This document shows, in pieces, positions 1 to 10,526 of a DNA stretch of 64,000 bases. The notes beneath the pieces were generated by a model that was not told where the DNA came from, did not search any database, and was given only the letters and a program-made list of their open reading frames with translations. The DNA is from Scleromitrula shiraiana (Eukaryota > Ascomycota > Leotiomycetes > Helotiales > Sclerotiniaceae), in contig JABELC010000009.1 in the NCBI GenBank assembly GCA_028455995.1, forward strand, positions 682,001 through 746,000. Reading direction: 5' to 3'. The position numbers were made by a program, and so were the translations under genes. Numbering within the stretch: the stretch's first letter is position 1; each line of letters begins with the position of its first letter.

Positions 1-2121
1 AAATTAAATTCTCCTTCCAAGAAAGTGGCAATATTGTCACCATTCGCAGAAACATCTGGAATCCCTCGTCCAATACGGTTATATACTCCACCATTCGCTC
101 CAAAACTTGCATTACCCTCATAATAAGGGTAAGGTGGGTTATGCTTCTCAAAGTATCTATATCATTTAACAAAATTGATCACAATTATTTGATTGTTACT
201 TACGTGGCTACAGCATGTCTCTGATAATCCGGAGTGTTGTAAATGTTGCTGAATCCGCCTGCAGAAGAGTATGCACGGGAGTATGGCGCACCTGCAAGAT
301 CATTTGCAGCGCTTTCTGGCTCATAAACAGTATGCCCCGGGTAAACTTTTGTAGCACCCACTGCGGTGACATAAGGGCAGCTATAACAATTCTTAGCGAA
401 GGCGTCTTTTGGAGACTGGGTCACTGGGGTTTGTAATTTATTTGGAAAGCGCTATGATTTTGAAGGGACTACTTACTTGACAGGAAACTGAGGATCAAAA
501 ATGGTTCCATTTGACCCAAGGCATCCGCTTGGAGTAGCATCACCAGGAGATCCACCAACACCAAAGTCTCCAGAAGCGTAGAGAAATGTGTGTCCTTGTA
601 GTCCAAGTTTCATGTATCTGTATTCTGGTAAGCACGTGATGTCTAAAGCCTTTCGTTGGCTGCGTACTCATTGCACTGTCTCTTCATATAATACTCCGGA
701 AGATCAATTTCTGCCTCGCCATATGATGTAGATACCACGTTTGTAGGTTTATACACACCGCACATTAATTTCCCTTTGTATCCGTCGGGTGCAGGATCTG
801 GATATATTGGATCGAGGACTGGATCATCACCAGTCTCCCCATAGGCTGAATATGTACAGTATGACTATTACTGCGATTAGTTATATCTCCATAGGTCTAA
901 GCTGATAATACTTACTCCATCGATGGCGTCGAGGAATGTATTGAATGCCCCGACGGTTGGGTTTTCGTTAGAAATATTAATGTCGTCCGTTTGATAAAGA
1001 ACAAGCTTTTGAGGATATACTAAAGGATATGCCAATTCAAAGTCCAGCGTACTTTCTCCGCCACCTTCGTCTACACTGACGGGAGCTATGGCTCCATCAA
1101 CAAAGTTGGGAATTGGATGAGTACCTTGAGGGATATATGGTGTGTAATTAGCGAAGAACAGATTCAGATCTTCTTGATCATAGAAATCCCCATCCTCCCA
1201 AATGCCCATTGCATTTGACGGGTTTGCTTTACTAGCTTGCGGTACTTTATACAAAGCTTTGACACATGCGGGGGTAATTACTTCATCACAATGCTCAAGG
1301 GAACTAAAATTTGGGTACACAGAAGCTTTGAGCGCCTTCTTTGGCTGTCTCAACGAACTGTGACCTCCACCTCGACCAACACCGGCACTACGCTTCAGAG
1401 ACCTTCCTTTCTTGGTAGATATAAGTTTAATGCCAGGAGTAATATAGTCAACATGTGGTCGAACATTAGCAGGGAGATGGTACCTAAGCCAATGTATGTT
1501 AGCACCTCACCTCCATCACCTCTTATAGTCATCGAACATGTGCATGAAGGATGTTTAGAATTGGCGAAGAAATTAAGAGGTGTCACTTACTCATCACAGG
1601 CAGCAGCTACCTCATCACTGGATGAGTGCTCATAAGTGTAATACTGAGTCTTGAGCAGATTCTCTAGTTCCATCGCAGTAGCATCAAATGCATACCATCC
1701 CTTGGTATCCGAATGAACAATTCGGTCAGGTGAAATTCCCGAATTGACTAGCCAGCTCCATACAGTATTGATCGTGTCCTCGGAAGGAGCAAACATATCA
1801 TGAACCTGAGAAGGTGTCCAATGCTTTCCATAGTTAGGGGAATTTGGATGCGAGCTACCAAGAAATAAGTAATTTGAAAAGCTTAACACGATTTGAGATC
1901 ACCTACACATCCATAAGAAAGTCATGTCCCTTCTCAAGATTGCTTTGTGCTAATCCGATTCTCACAGGAAGATTGACTGCGCTTGCGAGTCGATCGCGCT
2001 TGATCCAACGAGTAGGAGGAGCATGGCGTTTCTCGTGTACAATAAACGATGAACCAGTACTTGGAGCACCTAATACTTGTGCCACTATGAATCCAACTGA
2101 GGCAAGAATTGAGAATTTCAT
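1..2121 (-). CDS. Sedolisin (S53) serine-carboxyl protease, secreted; 3' end outside window
   Basis: A tripeptidyl-peptidase-like acid protease of family S53, expected to be secreted. Seven exons can be joined in frame: 2121-1907, 1854-1591, 1483-916, 864-668, 617-477, 380-204, and 156 to beyond base 1. The protein starts MKFSILASVGFIVAQVLGAP, a signal peptide. The pro-domain follows, with SHPNSPNYGKHW and HVDYITPG, both typical of the pro-kumamolisin domain. The catalytic Glu/Asp pair is visible as ESTLD (about residues 303 and 307), and the oxyanion Asp region as YASGDFGVGG, where most relatives have SGDSG. The block CPYVTAVGAT fits the family. The catalytic Ser motif (GTSAS-type) should lie in the missing 3' part, so activity cannot be judged. 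About 572 codons are present, close to the usual ~600. Splice sites are mostly GTAAGT-like and each join restores a family motif. Confidence 0.9.
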
Positions 2122-3062
2122 CGCGATCCGATATTGGAGAATTAGACCTCCATGGCAGAGCTCAAGGGGAATTCGATGCCTTTTGAGGTTGCGTAGGATT
2201 GATAAGACCCGTCCATTACTTAGAGAATACGGCTGTACCCTGCAACGCTTGTTGTATATTCGGAAGGTCACTTATGTAGTACCTTTCTACGTCAGGAAGC
2301 TGGCTCAGGCACCCGGCCATTTTGCAGCAATGAATAGAATATGTTGTTCACTGGTTGGTTATGAATTGACTGGAATCCTGCATAATCATTGATAAGGATA
2401 TTTTCGTCATGAGAAGCGAGAAGTTGCCATCGAGTTAATCCATTTTCTAATGCCTGTTCAGAAAGCAAACATCTATGTAGATATGTTTTGAGCAGATTAA
2501 CTGTAGATATCTGTCCAGAATACAGATATTGAACTGACTCCAAAGCCATTGCAATCTGAATACCCATAGCAGTACAATAGATAGACATACAAGCTCAGAA
2601 TATATACTGCAGTAAAGTAGGATATTCAAAACTCCAAAAGCGCGCAGGAAACTGACCAGTATTCGCACCAGTACCACTGTGTAATTTCAACATCAAAAGC
2701 AACAGTCATTAACTAGATAATTAAGTATTGGTACCATGATGTATTGATCCAATATCGGCATGTTGCATACGAGTTTTGATAGCTTGTACAGCAGGTAGAA
2801 CCTACCATCTTGATGTTTTACAAACCGGTTAAGATGCATCGCATCTCTAGCTATTCGGGAAATGCCAAAGCCTATTGACAAAATTTTGCCATCTACTTCG
2901 GAGGTTCGAAGATAATACACTGCAGAAGAAGACGTGAATGTGCACTTTTAGAAGTGGTAGCTCGAAAGATGTCGGGTTTCTCATAAATACGGTGGCCATG
3001 AAATCTACTGTATCTTATCGTGCTTACGTAGCAGACGACATCATTCATTCCGAAAGTTACTA
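2122..3062. other. Divergent intergenic region, no gene recognised
   Basis: This lies between the sedolisin start and the foldback element. Short open frames occur on the minus strand (for example 2292-2588). None shows a domain I can name or a convincing splice pattern. It probably holds the sedolisin promoter. Confidence 0.5.
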
Positions 3063-4041
3063 CTCGGTCAAATTAAAATTGAAGCACGCGCAAAATAAGC
3101 GAATCGCTTTAAAATCGACGATTTTGTACAAAATACCTTTTGCGCCGATGTAAATAAATCGATCAATTATTTATAGAATTATTTAAAATATTGAATATAT
3201 ATTATTTTTATATTAAAATATTTATTATTAAAATTTAAAGATTAAATAATGATTTTAAAATTTGTAATATTTAATTAAATATAAAGTAAAAATCATATAA
3301 AAATACTATAATTTTAAGTTAATTTAAATTAAGCTAATCATTATATTAAAAAATAATAAAGATATATATGAATATATATAAAAAAAAGCTTTTATTTAAT
3401 ACAAATATTATATATTAAAATTTAATATAATGTTTTTAAAAAGTTAAAGTTATAAAAGTATTTTTAAATTTTCAAAATCTTTAAAAATCTTAATAATTCA
3501 TTCAAATCAAAATTATATTGAATAATATTTTAATATAGTAATTATGAGAATATAAATGATCATATATAAAAATTTGAAATAATTTTAATAATTTTTAAAA
3601 ATCGAAGTTATAGTGGTGCTTAGTGCTTGTAAATATTATATATACTTTTTTTTTATTTTATTATATTATATTTTTTATATATTTTTAATGTATATAATAT
3701 TTATATTAAATAAAAGCTTTTTTTTATATATATTTATATATATCTTTATTATTTTTTAATATAATAAATAGCTTGATTTAAATTAATTTAAAATTATAGT
3801 ATTTTTATATAATTTTTACTTTATATTTAAATAAATATAATAAATTTTAAAATCATTATTTAATCTTTAAATTTTAATAATAGATATTTTAATATAAAAA
3901 TAATCTATATTTAATATCTTAAACAATTCTATAAATAATTGATTGATTTATTTATATCGGCGTAAGAGGTGATTTATATAAAATCGTCGATTTTGAGGGT
4001 TTTCGGCAATTGGCGCGTGCTTCAATTTTAATTTAACCGAG
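3063..4041. mobile_element. Foldback/MITE-like element with long inverted arms and TA target duplication
   Basis: The two ends are near-perfect inverted copies. The left starts CTCGGTCAAATTAAAATTGA; the right end read on the minus strand is CTCGGTTAAATTAAAATTGA. Homology continues inward for roughly 350 bases per arm (about 3063-3420 and 3650-4041), around an unpaired AT-rich core. Each end is flanked by TA (3061-3062 and 4042-4043), the target duplication of Tc1/mariner/pogo-type elements. No transposase frame remains. The inner arms are extremely AT-rich, and arm-to-arm differences are mostly transitions, as expected after repeat-induced point mutation. The right end is 53 bases before the RQC2 start codon. 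The element family itself is not one I can name. Confidence 0.85.
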
Positions 4042-4094
4042 TACCCCACCATGTTAAACAATAAGAATTGTACAACTTTTACAACAATCACAAG

Positions 4095-7000
4095 ATGAGG
4101 CAAAGATTCTCATCAATTGATGTTAAAGTAGGCCGAACTACTCTTCCATATGTGTGAGCTTTGACAAATCTCACTAACCTTCTACAGGTCATCGCTCATG
4201 AACTTTCGAATGCTTTGGTTACACTGCGCGTTTCCAATATCTATGACCTTTCTTCGAAGATATTTTTGATCAAGTTTGCAAAACCCGACAACAAGCAACA
4301 AGTCCTTATAGATTCTGGTTTTCGATGCCACTTAACAGACTTCTCTAGAGCTACGGCTGCAGCTCCGAGCATATTTGTCCAGCGATTACGAAAATACTTG
4401 AAGACAAGACGGGTGACACAGGTTTCGCAAGTTGGAACGGATCGCATAATTGAATTTCAATTCAGCGATGGACAGTATAAGTTGTACCTTGAGTTCTATG
4501 CCGGGGGCAATATTATTCTTACGGATAAAGAGCTGAATGTAATTACTTTGCTACGAGTGGTTGCTCCCGGAGAGGCACAGGAAGAATTACGTGTTGGTTC
4601 GAAGTACTCTTTGGATGACCGTCAAAACTTTGGAGGAATACCTATATTGACAAAGGAGCGTCTCAAGGAAGCACTGCAGAGAGCAGCAGATAAAGGCGAG
4701 GACGGCTTTGCGGCTGCGCAAAAGTTGAAGAAGAAGGGTTCCGATGCGTTGAGAAAAGCCCTGGCTGTCTCTATCACCGAGTTTCCTCCCGTACTAGTGG
4801 AACATGCAATGCGTGTCACGAAGTTTGAATCTTCACTGAAACCATCCCAGGTTTTGCAGAATGATGATCTTTTGGAGCATTTGATGAAGTCTCTCCAGGA
4901 GGCGCAGCAAGTTGTTCAAGAGATCACTAGCTCGGAGGTCTCGAAGGGTTATATCATCGCGAAGAAAAAAGATACTCATGGTTCTGATGCCACTGGAGTA
5001 GAGGATCGCAAAGGCTTACTCTATGATGACTTCCATCCCTTCAGACCGCAGCAGTTCGAAGATGACCCTGCATTGGTTTGCGTGCCATTCGATGGTTTTA
5101 ATAAAACCGTGGACGAATTCTTCTCTTCTATTGAAGGACAAAAGCTGGAGTCTCGGCTTGAAGAACGACAATTGAACGCCAAGAAGAAGATCGAGGCGGC
5201 ACGGAATGACCAAGCTAAGCGGCTAGGTGGACTACAAGAAGTCCAGGCACTCAATGAACGCAAAGCAGGAGCTCTACAAGCTAATGTCGAGAGAGTCCAA
5301 GAAGCAGCAAATGCAGTAAATGGCCTTATTGGCCAAGGTATGGATTGGGTAGAAATAGGCCGCTTAATCGAAGTTGAGCAAAAACGCAACAATCCTGTGG
5401 CATCAATCATCAAGCTTCCTTTGAAATTACAGGAAAATACGATCACACTTCTGTTGGATGAAGAAGAATTCATCGAGGAAGAAGAATCCTCATATGAGAC
5501 TGATAGCGATGTATCTGATTCGGACAGCGAGGTTGAAGATAAATCGCACAAGCCCAAGAGCAAAACTGCGGACAATCGGTTATCCATCGACATTAATCTT
5601 TCTCTGTCTCCATGGGCAAATGCTCGTGAATACTTTGATCAAAGACGCTCAGCAGCAGAGAAGGAGCAGAAGACTCTCCAATCATCGTCCAAAGCATTGA
5701 AGAGTACGGAGGCAAAGATAGCACAAAATCTGAAGAAGGGATTGAAGCAAGAGAAGGATATCTTGAGACCAGTTAGGAAGCAGATGTGGTTTGAAAAATT
5801 CGTATGGTTCATTTCTAGCGATGGGTACATGGTTTTAGCCGGCAAGGATGCTCAGCAGAACGAGACTTTGTACAAAAAGTACCTTAGAAAGGGTGATGTA
5901 TATTTACATGCAGACATCCACGGCGCGGCCACCGTCATTGTCCGGAATAATGCGAAGACTCCTGACGCCCCAATTCCACCTCAAACACTGTCTCAAGCTG
6001 GCACTTTGACAGTTGCAACCTCGAACGCTTGGGATTCAAAAGCCGGGATGTCTGCTTGGTGGGTCGATGCAGAACAAGTCTCAAAATCTGCCCCTACAGG
6101 TGAATTTCTCCCAACTGGTAGTTTCATGGTTCGTGGAAAAAAGAATTTTTTGCCACCAGCGCAACTTCTTCTAGGGTTCGGAATTCTGTTTCAGATTAGT
6201 GAGGAAAGTAAAGCTAGGCATGTCAAGCATAGGCTTCACGACAATGAAATGGCAGATGATATGACGACAGATGCTGAGCCTGTAGCCGAGTCTATCTTAG
6301 ATGACGGCTCCCTAGATGAGCCAAATCAATCCGAAGATGATGAGCTTGAACAGGCGACGAGAGACCAGGCAAAGGGACACGAAGATAATGATGAGTCCGA
6401 CGAAGATAATGGTTCTCAAAACAACCCCCTACAGACGGAAAAGAAACACGAACAGAGCGTCAATGATGTTGCGGAAAAACAACTTCAAGATCTGAAAGTC
6501 AACGATTCAGAAGAGGAGTCTTCTGAAGAATCTCGGTCAGTGAAGGAAGTTCAAGCACCACAAAGTACACAAAAGAAGGGACCAGCGCCCGCCAAGCGAG
6601 GTAAGAAAGGGAAGGCCAAGAAGATAGCGAACAAATATAAAGACCAAGATGAGGAAGATCGCGTGGCTGCTCAACAGCTCATTGGTGCGGCCGCTGGCCA
6701 AGAAAAGGCTGAAGCTGAAGCGAAAGCGAAAGCTGCCCAAGAGGCTGAACTTGCGTTTCAGAAGGAGCGTCGCAGAGCCCAACACCAAAAAACGCAGAAA
6801 GAAACGGCCGAACATGAAGAAATTCGTAAATTGATGCTTGAAGAAGGCCTTGAAATGTTGGCCGATAGCGAAGCTGAAAAGATGACATCACTAGACTCAT
6901 TTGTTGGTCTTCCTCTAACAGGTGATGAAATCTTGGAAGCGATTCCAGTTTGTGCGCCATGGGCTGCGATGGGAAAATACAAGTATAAAGTAAAACTGCA

Positions 7001-7289
7001 GCCAGGAGCACAGAAAAAGGGCAAGGCCGTGAGAGAAATTCTCTCGAAATGGATTACAATCTCAAGCTCAAAAAAAGTAGTGGATGAAGAGAGTCGGGAT
7101 ACCGAGAGGATGTGGCCAAGAGAGATAGAGTTGATTAAAGGATTGAAAGCCGAAGAGGTCACAAATATCGTACCAGTAGGAAAGGTTAGAGTCATGATGG
7201 CTGGTGGCTCTGCAGGCGCATCTGGCGGTAAAGGAGATAAAGGAAAGAGTGGTGGGGGTAGGGGTGGTAAAGGGAGCAAGAAGAAATAG
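4095..7289 (+). CDS. RQC2: Rqc2/Tae2/NEMF ribosome quality-control factor (NFACT protein)
   Basis: Rqc2 binds stalled 60S subunits with peptidyl-tRNA, recruits the ligase Ltn1 and directs C-terminal Ala/Thr tail addition. Two exons: 4095-4127 (33 nt) and 4188-7289. The intron has donor GTAGGC, branch TCACTAACC and acceptor TACAG. The product is 1044 residues. The tiny first exon encodes MRQRFSSIDVK and supplies Asp9, needed for tailing in yeast Rqc2; starting inside exon 2 would lose it. The Asp-Arg pair is GTDRIIEF (residues 96-97). NFACT-N runs from the N-terminus, coiled coil follows around 330-550, and NFACT-R contains DVYLHADIHGAATVIVRN. An acidic and lysine-rich linker comes next, then the conserved C-terminal domain with IPVCAPWAAMGKYKYK, ending in a Gly/Lys-rich tail. 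Length and order match fungal orthologues (about 1,040 residues). Confidence 0.95.
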
Positions 7290-7639
7290 AATGTACGGAT
7301 CTATGCATATTTACCAATATGCCGAATAATATATATTATGCCAAGTCGTTGAAATTCTTGAATTCGTGACGATGAAGTTCTTGCGTTGCGGAATATGGAT
7401 CTTGCCTTCCCCGAGGGTGAACGTGGTAGGTATCGATATACGTTAATTTGTCTCACATGCAGCCATCCGCAACGACGGAAACCTCGCATCCGTCAAAAAG
7501 AAATTTTGTATCAGGTGGAACTACGTGCCAATAGTCCATGGTAATTTGTAAATAGTTATTGAGATAATAACCACAGCTATCCCCCTAAATTCACATCAAC
7601 TGCGATCCAACTCCCAATCTTCAGATTTCATGTTCAATC
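7290..7639. other. Short intergenic region
   Basis: This is the RQC2 3' flank and the upstream region of the next gene. I see no RNA gene or repeat in it. Confidence 0.5.
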
Positions 7640-8713
7640 ATGGATCAATCCCCAGAAAAAGCTGCCCGAGATCGAACTTTTCATCCATTCAACAGACTTC
7701 CCCAAGAGCTAAGAATAGCTATATGGGAACGTGCATTACCTGATCCTCGAGTTCTCCCAGTGAAAATTAAAAAATCGAATTATTGTTGCAGCCGAGGATG
7801 GTCGAACACAACGAATGATGATGTTGGCGATGCGGATCTTATTGGTCCTTTCGCAAAAAAACATCCTGGTTGTGCTGCGAGCCAACAATCTGGCCCAGAA
7901 ACGAAACACAGAATACTTTCTCTATGGGGATACAATCAGCACAAAATCCTTGGAATGCTTCTCGCCTGTCATGAATCAGGAGAAATATTCTTGAATACAT
8001 ATCAAAAGGTATTCGGGAACGAGAAGGATGTTCCGAAGATATGGTTTAACTTTGAGAAAGATACATTGTATCTTGATTGGACGGTCACTAGTTATCACGA
8101 AAGTCTGTCAATCAGGACTGTCCTCGGCCCTGACGTTGTGCGAGTGAAGAAGCTGGCCATTCAGTACCCCCCTTTTCATCATGACTCCTCGTTCGAAGAG
8201 CGATTCGATTTCCTTTTCAGGGATTCATATTACGCTTTGAAAACCTTGACAGAATTTCCCGGCCTGAGGAACGCAACTTTCGTCGTCAAGTATCACGGTG
8301 ATGAGGATCTTTCAAACCTTGTATGGATGGATATATTTGATATGACGGCCGCCTTGAACTACTACAAAATGCCATACAATGCCGAAGCCGAGAAATCCTT
8401 TATGGAATCACAAAACTCTCTCGCTGAACTCGTGCAACCAGTGCTCTTTCGAGCCGACTCGACAAGTTTTCCTGAATTCGATTCAATGAAACAGTTTCGA
8501 CACCGCTGCCAATTTGCCTCCCAAAAACCTCAACTTTTCTATACCAATTACGGAATCAATGCAAAGGTTATCACGACTCGAAAGTTTCAAAAACCGCTCG
8601 AGGAACTCAAGGCTGTTCATGAAAGAGCGAAGAATTTACAGGGGCTGTCGGAAGCTGGGGAAGGTACAGTTTCGAAACAGGATATACAGGTTGCATATAC
8701 AGTGGCGATATGA
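7640..8713 (+). CDS. 2EXR-domain protein (intact)
   Basis: A single-exon protein of 357 residues. Near the N-terminus it carries the 2EXR signature FHPFNRLPQELRIAIWERAL, followed by PDPRVLPV (residues about 13-42). Two later family landmarks are CHESGEIFLNTYQ and WFNFEKDTLYLDW (around 110-145). The family is large and expanded in Pezizomycotina, with no established biochemical function. No signal peptide or membrane segment is visible, so it is probably intracellular. The start at 7640 is the first ATG after an in-frame stop and sits a sensible distance before the motif. It heads a group of three 2EXR genes spread over 11 kb. Confidence 0.85.
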   Translation: MDQSPEKAARDRTFHPFNRLPQELRIAIWERALPDPRVLPVKIKKSNYCCSRGWSNTTNDDVGDADLIGPFAKKHPGCAASQQSGPETKHRILSLWGYNQHKILGMLLACHESGEIFLNTYQKVFGNEKDVPKIWFNFEKDTLYLDWTVTSYHESLSIRTVLGPDVVRVKKLAIQYPPFHHDSSFEERFDFLFRDSYYALKTLTEFPGLRNATFVVKYHGDEDLSNLVWMDIFDMTAALNYYKMPYNAEAEKSFMESQNSLAELVQPVLFRADSTSFPEFDSMKQFRHRCQFASQKPQLFYTNYGINAKVITTRKFQKPLEELKAVHERAKNLQGLSEAGEGTVSKQDIQVAYTVAI

Positions 8714-9671
8714 TAAGGTTGGTAGAACATCTATTGATTATGTTGATGCAGCTTGAAGATCTGGTACTGGGAAATGCAGGTGTTGTTGGTCTCGGGTATG
8801 CTTCACGTTGTTGCGTAAGGCACAATATATTCTTCGATGGTCCAGATACATACCTTGAAACAAAAGTTTGGTACAGGTTCTTCTTCATTTGAATTCTCAT
8901 TTTCATTGTGGCTCTATGCTAAGGTTTAACTCAATTATTTGTTCTTGTAGGTTTTTCTTTTTGGTCGTGACGTTTAAACATGAGAAGATATTAGACAGAT
9001 AAAAACTCACACTCAGTCAGCTCTTTCATTCGGACACGATCTCAGTATGGTGGTTCGTTGGAGAGTATTCCTTCAGTTTCGTGTTGCGATTTGAATTCCA
9101 AGGCTCCACCAAATTGCGCATTTACTTAATAAAACTTTACATGACTGCCAGATAGGTGCAAAAGCCATGGTGATATATTCAATGTTAACCAACTACATCT
9201 GCATATAATTTGCCTACGAGAAACCCATAACATGCAGTCCAGCCCCGATAAATCCCATATCCAATATCTGCTGTATTTAATCAACTCTTGATCATTGCTT
9301 ATTCGGTACTTGTATCCTTCGCGCTTTCTGTCCACTATCAATTCTCTATGGTGGGTCGTGGTCGAGTTTTCCACACAACGCAAAGTTCCTCCCTCGATTT
9401 ATGTCCTAAAATGAATTAGTGATTGATCATGAATATATCATAAAAGCTATTGTGATTCTTACCATGAATCAGAAGTGAGAAGTAAATGAAATCTGAAATG
9501 AGTACATAAAATTAGCAATTAAATATGTTAACCAGTTTTGGAAATAGAATCTTACCATGATTTAGAGTGCTTAATCAATCCTCAAAGCTTCCAAATATCT
9601 GAACTTCGTCGTGTTAGCTTTGAATCGCAATATTATTCACAAAGGATTGTATGCACCATAATCTCTGATCT
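8714..9671. other. Intergenic region, no gene recognised
   Basis: The 3' ends of two converging 2EXR genes face this interval. Short frames on both strands have no recognisable content and overlap each other. Confidence 0.5.
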
Positions 9672-10526
9672 TCATTCTTCTAACTCTCCTCTCTCTCTGG
9701 CTCGGTTCTCAAGTAAATTCTCGATAAAACCAAAATCTGATGCACTCAAACCGAGTTGCTCCATCACAAGATTCTTGACATTATCGTAGAAAGCCCCGCC
9801 TTCAATCGAGAGGCCTGGAGATTGTTGAAACTCCGAACTAAAATCTTCCATAGGACCAGTCCCCGATAGACCATCCTCATTGGTATTGTGATAGCGATTG
9901 AGAAGAGATTCCACGAAAGCAACACTGTTTTGACTTGGATCTTCGCGGTTGTCTATAACCATATGGAAATCCGCCACGTTACTAAAGAAAGCCGAAACCT
10001 TTGCAGTATATTTATCCGCTGTGTTGAAAGAATGCAATGTATGGTAGTCATTGCAAATCTGAAAAACCATGTTTTCGACATGGATCCAATTGTCCAGCTG
10101 TCCTTCCCTGATCATTTTTAGGAACTTCTTGATACTTACATCACCCTCATCCGGCGTGTAAGCCGTACCGAAGAAACAGCGAAGATATAGGACATCTCTC
10201 TCGATGTCAAATCGAGTACACGCGTTCCATTCTTCACCCCACCAGAGCAATTGAAAACGTTTACTGGCAAGCTCGCGTGCTTCTTGATTAACCTGGAGTA
10301 GGGCTGGGACAGTAGTACAAAGGAATTTGATCGAGTTGCCGCGCTTCTTGATGGGAACAATTCGAGATTCAATCTCAGATAAGGCTTCTTCCCAAATCAT
10401 GAGTCGAAGTCCGAGAGTAAGGTTTGGAAAAAGGTGAAATTCGACTGCGGGAGTTGCAAGGGGTTCTCTGATACGTTGAGGTTGAGGAGGTCGAGAAACA
10501 ATGACCTGATTGTTATTTTCCGCCAT
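9672..10526 (-). CDS. 2EXR-like protein, divergent copy
   Basis: A single-exon gene of 284 residues from the ATG at 10526. An in-frame ATG at 10592 would add a hydrophobic 22-residue leader (MLSFLLNLLKFWINLI...). I prefer the inner start because MAENNNQV looks like a cytosolic N-terminus and relatives begin close to the motif, but the longer form is possible. The 2EXR core is weak: FHLFPNLTLGLRLMIWEEAL, then SRIVPIKKRG. The later landmarks QVNQEARELASKRFQ and RFDIERDVLYLRC are clear. The C-terminal third is acidic and low in recognisable motifs. Function is unknown, as for the whole family. Confidence 0.75.
   Translation of the reverse strand: MAENNNQVIVSRPPQPQRIREPLATPAVEFHLFPNLTLGLRLMIWEEALSEIESRIVPIKKRGNSIKFLCTTVPALLQVNQEARELASKRFQLLWWGEEWNACTRFDIERDVLYLRCFFGTAYTPDEGDVSIKKFLKMIREGQLDNWIHVENMVFQICNDYHTLHSFNTADKYTAKVSAFFSNVADFHMVIDNREDPSQNSVAFVESLLNRYHNTNEDGLSGTGPMEDFSSEFQQSPGLSIEGGAFYDNVKNLVMEQLGLSASDFGFIENLLENRARERGELEE

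Noticed and set aside
2292..2588. 98-codon minus frame with a hydrophobic/helical look
   Set aside because: Vague resemblance to an amidase N-terminus only; no catalytic motifs and no splice support.
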